Shown here one piece after another: positions 36,287-44,687 of a stretch of 64,000 nt of DNA (within the stretch, counting starts at the first letter, position 1; every line of letters begins with the position of its first letter). The position numbers and the translations under genes are program-made. The stretch spans positions 119,502-183,501 of the forward strand of contig JAFVGB010000010.1 of assembly GCA_017475185.1 (NCBI GenBank), read 5' to 3'. Source of the DNA: Clostridia bacterium (GTDB lineage Bacteria > Bacillota_A > Clostridia > TANB77 > CAG-508). The notes beneath the pieces were generated by a model. The model was not told the DNA's origin. It worked only from the letters and a program-made list of their open reading frames with translations, and ran no database searches.

Positions 36287-37993
36287 CTATTCTTTTGGAT
36301 TTACATTTATTGTAGAATTATTTGTGTATATAACAAATCCTGGCTTACTGCCAGAAGGTTTCTTAACATATTTGCCAAATGTGTAATCAACTGGTACGTT
36401 AGAAGATAGTTTTGCTTTACTGTAATATGCAACAATTTGAGCACATCTTATGATGATATCAATGTTAGGTGTAGAATTATTTGTTAGCAATATTCCGTGA
36501 CTTCCATGAATATCTTTTGTATGAAACCAAATATCATGTGCTTTTAAAATTTTAGTTGAAAGATAATCATTTTGAATATTGTTTTTTCCAACTAAAAACG
36601 TGTAATTTTCAATTTTATATTCGATAGGAACATATTCCTTATCTAATTTTTTATTTTTATTTTTTCGCTTTTCAGATTTGATATTTGAATATGGTTTGTT
36701 TTTCTTACTAAAAAATAATTCGTTTTCCTTTAATTCACTATAAATTTCTTCAATATCTAGTAAAGTTTTTGCATTTTCTAAAGAATAAATTATAGTTTCT
36801 ATATAATCTATTTCTTCAATAGTTTCAGATTTTTGTTTATTAACAATTTGCATAGCATTTTTTAATTTATTGTATTTTTTATAATAATTTTTAGCATTAA
36901 CAGAAGGCGAAACATTTTTGTTAACAGGAATTTTAATCAAATTATTGTTATCATAATAATTTTCAACCTCAATAAAATCTGTTTCAAATTCTTTATATTT
37001 ATACATATTTGCAGTAATAAGTTCACCATACAACTGAAATTTATCTTTATCTTCGCATTCCTTAAGTTTTGCATTTATATTTTTAAGCTTTTTTGTAATT
37101 TTTTTCAAAGTGGCATCTACCAATTTTAGAACAGTATTTCTATAATTAATAAAATCAGAATTTTGTTCTTTTTCTATATAAAAATCATCAATAAAGAAAT
37201 TTAAATATGGAATAGATGAATCAACTTCACTATTTTCTAAAGTTAGTGTATAATCATTATTATATTTTTTTAAATAAACATTCTGTTGTAGGCAATCATT
37301 GATATAGTTGTATACTATTTCCAAGTTTTCCTTGCTAACAATATTTTGAAGATTTTTTTCATCTAAAATATATTGAATAAACATTTTACTTATACCATTA
37401 AAAGTATTTGAAATGCCGTTATCCAAGTCTTTTAAATTAGATGTGTAATTATAGAATTCTTCAAAATTATTAATTTCCAAAAAGTTTAATTTAGTAATTT
37501 CAGGAAATTCATAAGGATGTGCAGGTAATATATCTCTATTTGAATGACTTGAAGAATCAAGATGCCTTAAGCTATCAATTATAATATCTTTATCATTTAA
37601 TAAAATAATATTGCTATGTTTTCCCATTAATTCAACTACCAATTTTTTTATAGTTAAATCATTTAATTCATTGTAACATTCAAGTTCAATAACAACTATT
37701 CTTTCCAATCCTAGCATAGAAATATTTTTAATTTTTCCGCCAATTAAATGCTTTCGTAAAAGCATACAAAAGTTAGGAGCATTAAAAGGATTTGGTTTAG
37801 ATGATGTAGTTAAATTGATTCTATAATTATCAACATTAATGGAACAATTTAATGCATAATTTTTTCCTTTATTGTAAATACCTAATATTATTTCGTTTTT
37901 ATTTGGTTCGAAAATCTTATTAATTTTTCCACCTATAATAAAACGTTTTAGTTCAGATACAATTGATTTTGTGACTATTCCGTCAAAAGCCAT
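36287..37993 (-). CDS. rqcH: Ribosome-quality-control protein RqcH (NFACT / fibronectin-binding-like)
   Basis: In Bacillus, RqcH binds stalled 50S-peptidyl-tRNA complexes and recruits tRNA-Ala to add alanine tails for degradation. The 568 residues match: an NFACT-N domain (MAFDGIVTKSIVSELKRFIIGGKINKI, PNPFNAPNFCMLLRKHLIGG), a central coiled coil, and a C-terminal NFACT-R domain (KAHDIWFHTKDIHGSHGILL, DYTFGKYVKKPSGSKPGFVIY). On the minus strand the ATG at 37993 follows GGAGG. Older annotations call it a fibronectin-binding protein. Confidence 0.93.
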   Translation of the reverse strand: MAFDGIVTKSIVSELKRFIIGGKINKIFEPNKNEIILGIYNKGKNYALNCSINVDNYRINLTTSSKPNPFNAPNFCMLLRKHLIGGKIKNISMLGLERIVVIELECYNELNDLTIKKLVVELMGKHSNIILLNDKDIIIDSLRHLDSSSHSNRDILPAHPYEFPEITKLNFLEINNFEEFYNYTSNLKDLDNGISNTFNGISKMFIQYILDEKNLQNIVSKENLEIVYNYINDCLQQNVYLKKYNNDYTLTLENSEVDSSIPYLNFFIDDFYIEKEQNSDFINYRNTVLKLVDATLKKITKKLKNINAKLKECEDKDKFQLYGELITANMYKYKEFETDFIEVENYYDNNNLIKIPVNKNVSPSVNAKNYYKKYNKLKNAMQIVNKQKSETIEEIDYIETIIYSLENAKTLLDIEEIYSELKENELFFSKKNKPYSNIKSEKRKNKNKKLDKEYVPIEYKIENYTFLVGKNNIQNDYLSTKILKAHDIWFHTKDIHGSHGILLTNNSTPNIDIIIRCAQIVAYYSKAKLSSNVPVDYTFGKYVKKPSGSKPGFVIYTNNSTINVNPKE

Positions 37994-38117
37994 GAACAGT
38001 ACCTCCTTTGCGGATTTAATTATATATCATATTTATTGATTACGCAACTTAAATTTGAATAATATAACTAATTATGAATACACTTAAAATATAAAAATAT
38101 AAAATAAGAAGGAAAAA

Positions 38118-39111
38118 ATGAAAGTAACAATTTTGTTAATTACAACTATTTTAATATTTACTAATGCATTAACCGATGCACCAAATGCGATTGCAACGTT
38201 AGTAGGAACGAAGACTATGAAATTTAAAAAAGCTGCAAGATTAAGTGCCACATTTAATTTGGCTGGAATTGTTGTTATGAGTTTTATTAATTTTTCTGTT
38301 GCTAATTGTTTAAGTTCTATGGTTAATTTAAATGATGGAGAATTAAGCTATATTGTATTAATTTCAGCAATTATATCAGTAATTTTATTTGCTCTTATTG
38401 CCTTATCTTTTGGAATTCCAACTAGTGAAACACATGCTTTAATTGCAGGTCTAACTGGAGCCGCAATTGCGATTTATGGTATCGGTTCTGTAAATATTAA
38501 TGAATGGAAAAATGTTATTATTGGACTAGTTTGGTCAATTGTTGGAACATATTTTTTAAGTATAATTACTTCGAGGTTATTTAAAAATCTTTTATGCAAA
38601 ATAAGTGATGATAAAATAAAGAAAGCTCAAATTATAAATACATGTGGAATGTCATTTATGCATGGTGCACAAGATGGACAGAAATTTATTGGGATTTTAA
38701 TTATATTTATATGTTTATTAAGAAATACGAAAATTCCGGAAACAGCAGATCCTGCTCAGTATATAGAAATAATATTATTTACCGCAACTATAATGGCAAT
38801 TGGTTGTTCTTTTGGTGGAAAGAAAATAGTGGAAAATATAGGAAATGATATGGCGTCACTAGATATCAGAGGGGGATTTTATAGCGATTTTGCAACAATA
38901 ATTACTTTATTAATTGCAAGTATAACTCGGTCTTCCTGTTAGCACAACTCATGCAAAAACTATGTCTATTATAGGAGTGGCGAAAGTAACAAAGAAAAAA
39001 TATGATATAACAAAATTTTTAGATATTTGTAAAGCATGGATTTTTACTTTTCCGGTTTGCGGAATTATTTCTTATTTGTTAGCAATAGTTATAAAAACAT
39101 TATGTATGTAA
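38118..39111 (+). pseudogene. PiT-family inorganic phosphate permease, interrupted by a +1 frameshift
   Basis: Residues 1-270 read in one frame: N-terminal LTDAPNAIATLVGTKTM (first PiT signature), ETHALIAGLTGA, and MSFMHGAQDGQKF (second repeat signature). At 38928 the frame goes ACT CGG TCT TCC TGT TAG. Skipping one C at 38928 restores GLPVSTTHAKTMSIIG, the highly conserved PiT C-terminal motif, and continues to TAA at 39109-39111, giving about 330 residues. So a single extra base breaks an otherwise normal gene. It may be a true pseudogene, a sequence error or a programmed shift. The ribosome site AGGAA precedes the ATG. Confidence 0.85.
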
Positions 39112-39158
39112 GATAAATTAAATCTGAAATTTCGAGAATCTTGAATAAATAAAAATAC

Positions 39159-39186
39159 TTGAAATTTAAATTTAATAATGTATAAT
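39159..39186 (+). promoter_or_regulatory. Promoter for trxB-trxA
   Basis: TTGAAA (39159-39164), 16-nt spacer, consensus TATAAT (39181-39186). Confidence 0.6.
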
Positions 39187-39243
39187 ATATACAGAATTGA
39201 AGAAATTAATAAAAGATAAATGCATAAGAAAGGAGAGAATCTA

Positions 39244-40098
39244 ATGTATGATGTAATTATATTAGGTGGAGGTCCTGCTGGAGTATCTGCTAGCTTGTAT
39301 TGTAAAAGAGCTAATAAAAATGTATTAATGATATATAGTGAAGATTCAGGTCTGTTAAAAGCACATAAAATAGATAACTATTATGGCTTTGAAAATGGAA
39401 TATCAGGTGAAAACTTATATAAAACCGGAATAAAACAAGCCAAAAATATTGGTGTGGATACAATTAAAGAAGAGGTAATCAAAATTGAACCTGAAAATGA
39501 GCAATTTAAAGTTGTTACAGACAAAAAAACATATACAACAAAAGCAATTATTTTAGCAATCGGAGCCAAAAAGAATACTATAAAAATTAATGGAATTAAG
39601 GAATTAGAAGGAAAAGGCGTAAGTTATTGTGCTATATGTGATGGATTCTTTTACAGAAATAAAGACGTGGTAGTAATTGGAAGTGGTAATTACGCAATTT
39701 CTGAAACTAATGATTTAATAAATATAGCCAAAAAGATTACAATACTTACAAATGGAGAGAAGGCACCAGAATTCAGAAGTGAAAATGTAGATATTATAAC
39801 TAAGAATATCAAAGAAATTTCAGGAGAAAATAAAGTCGAACAAGTTCTTTTTGATGATGATACAACTATAAAGACTGATGGTGTATTTGTAGCACAAGGA
39901 ACAGCTGGTGCAACAGAGTTTGCAAAAAAACTAGGCATACTAACTAAAAATGATAAAATAGCTGTTGATGAAAATATGCAGACTAATATTAAAGGAATTT
40001 TTGCATGTGGAGATTGTACCGGAGGATTACTACAAGTTTCAAAAGCAGTATATGAAGGAACAAAGGCAGGATTAGCAGTTATTGAATATCTAAAATAA
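39244..40098 (+). CDS. trxB: Thioredoxin reductase-like flavoprotein without the NADPH-specificity motif
   Basis: An FAD disulfide reductase paired with thioredoxin. The 284 residues (slightly shorter than the usual ~310) have the FAD-binding GGGPAG near the N-terminus, the redox pair CAIC (Cys129, Cys132) and the C-terminal FACGDCTGG FAD motif. The second nucleotide-binding region reads VVVIGSGNYAISE, but the HRRxxxR motif that binds the NADPH phosphate is absent (TNGEKAPEF occupies that region). Clostridial ferredoxin-dependent reductases also lack it, so the electron donor is uncertain. The ATG at 39244 follows AAGGAG. Confidence 0.88.
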   Translation: MYDVIILGGGPAGVSASLYCKRANKNVLMIYSEDSGLLKAHKIDNYYGFENGISGENLYKTGIKQAKNIGVDTIKEEVIKIEPENEQFKVVTDKKTYTTKAIILAIGAKKNTIKINGIKELEGKGVSYCAICDGFFYRNKDVVVIGSGNYAISETNDLINIAKKITILTNGEKAPEFRSENVDIITKNIKEISGENKVEQVLFDDDTTIKTDGVFVAQGTAGATEFAKKLGILTKNDKIAVDENMQTNIKGIFACGDCTGGLLQVSKAVYEGTKAGLAVIEYLK

Positions 40099-40101
40099 AA
40101 A

Positions 40102-40134
40102 TGAAACAAAAAAAGACCGTCCAAAAATGTTTCA
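40102..40134. repeat. 33-nt dispersed repeat with GAAAC/GTTTC arms
   Basis: It lies between trxB and trxA, starting 4 nt after the trxB stop. It has the same TGAAAC start, GACCGTCC core and GTTTCA end as the element at 12464-12496, with two substitutions. Confidence 0.75.
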
Positions 40135-40149
40135 GAAAGGAAGAGGAAT

Positions 40150-40470
40150 ATGGAAATTATTAAATTAAATAATGAGAATTTTATAAGTGAGGTTAAAGAA
40201 TCTAATCAAGTTGTTTTGGTTGATTTTTATGCAGATTGGTGTGGACCTTGCAAAATGATGTCACCAATAGTTGATAAAATAGCAGAAGAAATAGGTGGGC
40301 AGGCAAAAATTTGTAAATTAAATGTAGATGAAGCACAAGATATTGCTTTTGAATATAATGTTATGAGTATACCAACTTTAATTATATTTAAAAATGGTTC
40401 AGTGGTACAGACTCTTGTAGGATTGCAAGATAAAGAAACTTTATTAAACAGCATAAAACAAGCATTATAG
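40150..40470 (+). CDS. trxA: Thioredoxin
   Basis: A small disulfide reductase that passes electrons from the reductase encoded upstream. The 106 residues have the classical fold, with [12 protein letters not shown] (Cys31, Cys34) and the cis-proline segment [12 protein letters not shown]. It follows trxB, separated only by the dispersed repeat, and its ribosome site (AAAGGAAGAGG) lies just after the repeat. The trxB-trxA pair is a standard operon. Confidence 0.96.
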   Translation: MEIIKLNNENFISEVKESNQVVLVDFYADWCGPCKMMSPIVDKIAEEIGGQAKICKLNVDEAQDIAFEYNVMSIPTLIIFKNGSVVQTLVGLQDKETLLNSIKQAL

Positions 40471-40500
40471 GAAAATGTGCAATATATCACGGAGGAAATA

Positions 40501-41391
40501 ATGAATACTAAAGAAAATGTAGTTTTAGACAAAAAAGAAAATAGTAAAAATAATGAAGACATAAATAATAATAGTGATGAGATAGTTAAAAACTCTAAAA
40601 GAATGAGAATATTTGGAATTACAATATGGAGAATTCTGGCTTATTTTATAATTTATAGTATTTTAGGATTTTTCATAGAAACATTATATGGAACTATTAC
40701 AAAAGGTTTGGTAGAGAGCAGACAAAGCTTTTTATACGGTCCTTTTTGTTCAATTTATGGATTAGGTGCATGCACTATGATTGTATGTTTACAAAAAGTA
40801 AAAAAAAGCCATAATTATTTGTTCTTTGGTGGATTTTTCCTAGGGGCTATAATTGAATATTCTGTTAGTTTTTTAGGGGAAATGATTTTACATGTAAAAT
40901 GGTGGGATTATTCAAATCTTCCATTTAATATAAATGGAAGAATTTGTGTCGGATTCTCAGTTTTCTGGGGAATTCTAGCTATGTATTTGCTAGGATCGCT
41001 TAATCCGAAAATAGACAAATTAATAAATTATACAAAACGCAAAATAAAAAATGAAAAAATACTAAAAAACATTGTAATCATTACAATTATATTAATGATG
41101 ATTGATTGCATTATTTCAGGAATTGCAATAAAATTATTTGAAATTAGAAAAATAGAACAATATAATTTGAATGTTGAAAACAGAGATATCATCACAAAAC
41201 AATATAATGATATTTATGGGAATGAAAACTTATCAAAATTTATTTATAAATTTTGGAGTGATAAAAAAATGATAATAACATTCCCTAATCTAAAAATAAA
41301 AGATAAAGATGGAAATATGATTTATTTTGATTCACTTTGTCCGGGTGAAAAAACTTATTATTTAAAGGTATATGAAAAATATAACAAATAA
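40501..41391 (+). CDS. CmpB-type putative ABC-transporter-permease family membrane protein (copy 2)
   Basis: A 296-residue paralogue of the protein at 34688. It shares FIIYSILGFFIETLYGTI, LYGPFCSIYGLG, VKWWDYSNLPFNINGRICVGFSVFWG and about five membrane segments. It has an Asn/Lys-rich cytoplasmic N-terminus of about 40 residues and a polar C-terminal tail. The ATG at 40501 follows CGGAGG. It lies 30 nt after trxA. Function is unknown, as for copy 1. Confidence 0.85.
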   Translation: MNTKENVVLDKKENSKNNEDINNNSDEIVKNSKRMRIFGITIWRILAYFIIYSILGFFIETLYGTITKGLVESRQSFLYGPFCSIYGLGACTMIVCLQKVKKSHNYLFFGGFFLGAIIEYSVSFLGEMILHVKWWDYSNLPFNINGRICVGFSVFWGILAMYLLGSLNPKIDKLINYTKRKIKNEKILKNIVIITIILMMIDCIISGIAIKLFEIRKIEQYNLNVENRDIITKQYNDIYGNENLSKFIYKFWSDKKMIITFPNLKIKDKDGNMIYFDSLCPGEKTYYLKVYEKYNK

Positions 41392-41418
41392 AAATATACA
41401 TAATTGGAGGATTAACAA

Positions 41419-42537
41419 ATGTCAAATATATTTGATTATATTGATTGGAGGGGAGATTTAAGTTTTAATCAATCTCCTTTTAATGAAATAGATAATTTAA
41501 TACTGTCAAGAATTTCATATTTTCCATTTGATGGATTAATTTCGGAAAATGAAACAATTACAATAAAAGAAGCTTATTCTAGATTTCAAAAATTAGATTT
41601 AAATCATATTCATATGTTACAAAAAGAAGATATAGAACTATTTCCAGCTGTTGCATATAGTGAACGATTTGGAAATTTATATATAAAAGGTTATATAAAT
41701 AAACGTGATATTCAGGCAGAAAAACAATTTTCAGCAATTACATTTATATTGCCAGATGGAACAGTATATGTAGCTTATAGAGGAACAGACAACACACTAA
41801 TTGGATGGAAAGAAGACTTTAACATGAGCTTTATGGAATCTATTCCATCACAAGAAGAAGCAAAAAACTATTTAAACAAAGTAGCATTAGAAAGTAGCGA
41901 AAATATAAGAATTGGAGGACATTCAAAAGGTGGAAATTTAGCTGTATTTGCTGCTGCATTTTGCAATGATGAAATAAAATCAAGAATTCTTGAAATATAT
42001 AATAATGATGGACCAGGATTTTTTGATTCAATTATAAATACTGCAGAATATCAAGCAATTTCTAACAAAATACATACATATATTCCACAAACTTCAATAA
42101 TAGGCAGAATGCTTAAAAATGAAGGAAAGTGTACAGTTGTTGAAAGTACAGAATTTGGAATATATCAACATAGTTTATATAGTTGGCAAGTCTTAGGTAC
42201 AAAATTTATTAATAAAGAACAAGTTACCAAAGAAAGCGAATTTATTGACAAATCTTTAAAAAAATGGCTTATGACTGTTGACAGTGAGCAAAGAGAAAAA
42301 TTTTGGGTAGCATTGTATGAAATAATGTCTTCTACAAATCAATCTACGCTATTTCAAATGAAAAACAATTTGCTAGACAGCTCAAAGAAAATGATAGCTA
42401 CATATAAAGGATTAGATGAAGAAACAAGAAAAATAGTTAATGAAACAGTAAAATGTTTTTTTAATATAATGAAGGAAAACGTTAAAGAAAGAGAAACAAG
42501 ATTTAGTTTAAGGAAAGAGAGATATAATGAAGGATAA
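41419..42537 (+). CDS. Mbeg1-like (DUF2974) alpha/beta-hydrolase-type protein
   Basis: A 372-residue protein with a lipase-like core: VYVAYRGTDNTLIGWKEDFNMSF (the family's RGT..W..DF block) and the nucleophile elbow GHSKGGNLAVFAA with the putative Ser169. Asp and His residues later in the chain could complete a triad, but I cannot assign them with certainty. No signal peptide is evident. The ATG follows GGAGG, and the 3' end overlaps the next gene by 11 nt, so the two are coupled. The family is widespread in gut Clostridia; the substrate is unknown. Confidence 0.82.
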   Translation: MSNIFDYIDWRGDLSFNQSPFNEIDNLILSRISYFPFDGLISENETITIKEAYSRFQKLDLNHIHMLQKEDIELFPAVAYSERFGNLYIKGYINKRDIQAEKQFSAITFILPDGTVYVAYRGTDNTLIGWKEDFNMSFMESIPSQEEAKNYLNKVALESSENIRIGGHSKGGNLAVFAAAFCNDEIKSRILEIYNNDGPGFFDSIINTAEYQAISNKIHTYIPQTSIIGRMLKNEGKCTVVESTEFGIYQHSLYSWQVLGTKFINKEQVTKESEFIDKSLKKWLMTVDSEQREKFWVALYEIMSSTNQSTLFQMKNNLLDSSKKMIATYKGLDEETRKIVNETVKCFFNIMKENVKERETRFSLRKERYNEG

Positions 42538-43540
42538 TAAAAAAATATACAGGCATATTGCATTCTTTATAGTACTAATTGGAATAACATTTTTTGTGTT
42601 ATTAAAAGATCAAGATTTATTTCAAATTTTTAATATATTATCATCTGTAAAAATACAATATGTTCTAATAGGAATACTAGGAATGTCGATATATGTCGTT
42701 TGTGAAGCAATAAATATAGGAAGAACATTAAGAAGTCTTAATGAAAAATCTACATTTTTACGAAATTTAAAATATGCGTTAATAGGTTTCTTTTTTAGCA
42801 GCGTAACACCCGCAGCAAGCGGAGGACAGCCTATGCAGATTTATTACATGCACAAAGATAAAATTTCAGTTTCAAATTCTACAATTGCTCTACTGATGAA
42901 TTTAAGTAGTATGCAAGTAATAACTATAACTTTTGCTTTAGTCAGTTTAGTGTTTAATTATGAGTATCTAAATGGTGTATTAATTACATTTTTTATAATA
43001 GGAATTTTGCTTAATTTAAGTGCATTAATATTACTTTTAATAGGAATTTTTTCGAAAAGAATGACAAAAGGATTGATTAATTTAGCATTAAAAGTAATGA
43101 AGTTCTTTAGAATAAAAAATATTGAAGGCAAAAGAGAAAAGATGGAAAAAGAACTTACAAAATATCAAGATAATGCTGATTATGTCAAGAATAACAAGTT
43201 GTTAATCATAAGAACGTTACTAACTACACTTGTTCAATTCACAGCTTATTACAGTATAACTTATTGGACTTATAGAGCCCTTGGTTTCTCAGAACATAAT
43301 ATTTTAGAGATTATTACAATGCAATCTGTTTTATTTGCAACGGTATCTGGAATTCCATCACCAGGAGCAGTTGGAGTTACAGAAGGTGCTTTTATTGAGA
43401 TATTTAAATCTGTGTATCCAGAAAGTGTTATGAGCAGTGCAGTTCTATTAAACAGAGGAATAAATTTCTACTTTTTGGTTATTGTTAGTGGAGTAGTTAC
43501 CGTAGTTAATCATTTGAGGAGTGAAAGTAAAAAGAAATAA
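42527..43540 (+). CDS. Flippase-like / lysylphosphatidylglycerol-synthase transmembrane-domain protein (UPF0104)
   Basis: A 337-residue polytopic membrane protein with about eight helices. It contains the family's SSVTPAASGGQPMQIYYM segment and the C-terminal SGIPSPGAVGVTEGAFIEIF glycine/proline motif, as in YbhN/UPF0104 and the flippase half of MprF. There is no C-terminal aminoacyl-transferase domain, so it is not an MprF synthase. It may move lipids, but the substrate is unknown. Translation overlaps the upstream hydrolase-like gene. Confidence 0.85.
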   Translation: MKDNKKIYRHIAFFIVLIGITFFVLLKDQDLFQIFNILSSVKIQYVLIGILGMSIYVVCEAINIGRTLRSLNEKSTFLRNLKYALIGFFFSSVTPAASGGQPMQIYYMHKDKISVSNSTIALLMNLSSMQVITITFALVSLVFNYEYLNGVLITFFIIGILLNLSALILLLIGIFSKRMTKGLINLALKVMKFFRIKNIEGKREKMEKELTKYQDNADYVKNNKLLIIRTLLTTLVQFTAYYSITYWTYRALGFSEHNILEIITMQSVLFATVSGIPSPGAVGVTEGAFIEIFKSVYPESVMSSAVLLNRGINFYFLVIVSGVVTVVNHLRSESKKK

Positions 43541-43575
43541 AAATAAAGCTACTTACGAGTAATTATTAAAATGTG

Positions 43576-43609
43576 TGGGTTACTGGCATATTAAATTGTC
43601 AGTAACCCA
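43576..43609 (+). terminator. Hairpin, probable terminator
   Basis: TGGGTTACTG (43576-43585) pairs perfectly with CAGTAACCCA (43600-43609). The T tract after it is weak. Confidence 0.55.
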
Positions 43610-43628
43610 TTTATATTGAAGGAAAAAA

Positions 43629-43657
43629 TTGAATAAGTAAACATAATGTGGTATAAT
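43629..43657 (+). promoter_or_regulatory. Promoter for the alpha-CTD-like gene
   Basis: TTGAAT (43629-43634), 17-nt spacer, consensus TATAAT (43652-43657), predicting a start near 43664. Confidence 0.65.
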
Positions 43658-43663
43658 TATAAT

Positions 43664-43775
43664 ATGAGAGGAAAAAGTCCTGTCATACACTCGAAAGAGT
43701 ATCACAGAGTTATGTCTATTATCCGAGAGGACTAGGGTTTTAGACAAGGCAATAGTCCAAATTAATTAATATTAA
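43664..43775 (+). promoter_or_regulatory. Structured 5' leader of the alpha-CTD-like gene (unidentified class)
   Basis: Three features stand out in about 110 nt: a GAAA tetraloop hairpin ACTC-GAAA-GAGT (43689-43700); an outer pairing AGTCCT (43676-43681) with AGGACT (43728-43733); and a competing pairing of GGACTA (43729-43734) with TAGTCC (43753-43758). GTCTA (43714-43718) can also pair with TAGAC (43741-43745). The two outer pairings are mutually exclusive, which is a switch-like design. It is much more GC-rich than surrounding intergenic DNA. I could not match it to a known RNA family. Confidence 0.5.
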
Positions 43776-43792
43776 TTGGAAAGGAAATCATT

Positions 43793-44575
43793 ATGAATAA
43801 TGAAGAAAGAATAACACTGCTTGAGAATCGGATTGAAAGTCTTGAAGAAGAATTGCAGGAACTCAAACGGCAAGTAGCAGTTTTTAAGAGAACAGGAGGT
43901 TCTGTGATTGATGCAACAAATTCTGTTTATAGCATGCCAATCGAAGAAATGGATCTTAGTGTCCGTTCTTTTAACTGCTTAAAACGTGCAGGTTTTAATA
44001 CATTAGGCGATTGCTTAAAATTATCAGAAGGCAACTACCTTAATGTAAGAAATCTTGGCAGGAAATCCTTCGATGAAGTTGTAGAGAAAATTGAAGTATT
44101 TACTAATCCTGCTAAAGTAGAGGCACTTAGAAAAGAAAAGGAAAGAAAGGCAAAAGAGAAGGCAGAAGCAGAGGCTCTGAGTCTGGAGATGTCTAAAAAA
44201 ATAATACCGGCATATGAAGTATATGTTAAGATGAGAGCAAAGGCAAAAGAAGAAGGTATAGGTTTTTACCATATGGGTTCAGGCCGATTTGCAAGCCTCT
44301 TTCGAAGGTCTAGAAATGATGGCGGATATGTTTATAGGCTAGTAGATAATAACACCGGAATTTTGAACTTGAGTTTTTGCAAAGCATGTATGGATGGAAA
44401 GCATCCTGAGATGTATAAACTCTTGACCTGTACTGAAAAAGAAATTGATGACCAACTGATAAAGGCTGCTATCATCGAAGATTTTACAGAAAATAATGTT
44501 ATTTACAATCATAAAACGAAGACTTATGCAGACTCTTTAAGATTTATCAAGCTCATACAAGAATTCAAAGAATAA
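43793..44575 (+). CDS. Orphan protein with RNA-polymerase alpha-subunit C-terminal-like domain
   Basis: A 260-residue protein. Residues 1-33 form a heptad coiled coil ([18 protein letters not shown]). Residues about 50-103 closely resemble the RpoA C-terminal domain ([13 protein letters not shown] and [12 protein letters not shown]). The residues equivalent to E. coli alpha R265, N268, C269, G296, K298 and S299 are all present (R58, N61, C62, G89, K91, S92), so DNA binding at UP-element-like sites is plausible. The rest, including [24 protein letters not shown], is unrecognised. There is no RpoA N-terminal domain. Codon use is atypical (CGG, CTC, GGC), suggesting transfer. Confidence 0.78.
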   Translation: MNNEERITLLENRIESLEEELQELKRQVAVFKRTGGSVIDATNSVYSMPIEEMDLSVRSFNCLKRAGFNTLGDCLKLSEGNYLNVRNLGRKSFDEVVEKIEVFTNPAKVEALRKEKERKAKEKAEAEALSLEMSKKIIPAYEVYVKMRAKAKEEGIGFYHMGSGRFASLFRRSRNDGGYVYRLVDNNTGILNLSFCKACMDGKHPEMYKLLTCTEKEIDDQLIKAAIIEDFTENNVIYNHKTKTYADSLRFIKLIQEFKE

Positions 44576-44582
44576 TGGTTTC

Positions 44583-44616
44583 AAAGAAGCACCTGCTAGA
44601 TAGGTGCTTCTTTCAT
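44583..44616 (+). terminator. Intrinsic terminator
   Basis: AAAGAAGCACCT (44583-44594) pairs perfectly with AGGTGCTTCTTT (44602-44613). Confidence 0.88.
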
Positions 44617-44687
44617 TTCTAAATATATTGCTAATAAAATTTATGTATGTTAATATTAATAAAAATAGAAAGGTTTGTGATGGTAAA

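Noticed and set aside
38642..38848. Second-frame open stretch inside the PiT gene
   Set aside because: It is an out-of-frame shadow of the conserved permease sequence, with no start signal.
42354..42563. Minus-strand open frame across the overlap of the DUF2974 and flippase-like genes
   Set aside because: Antisense shadow of two well-supported genes; no ribosome site or family pattern.
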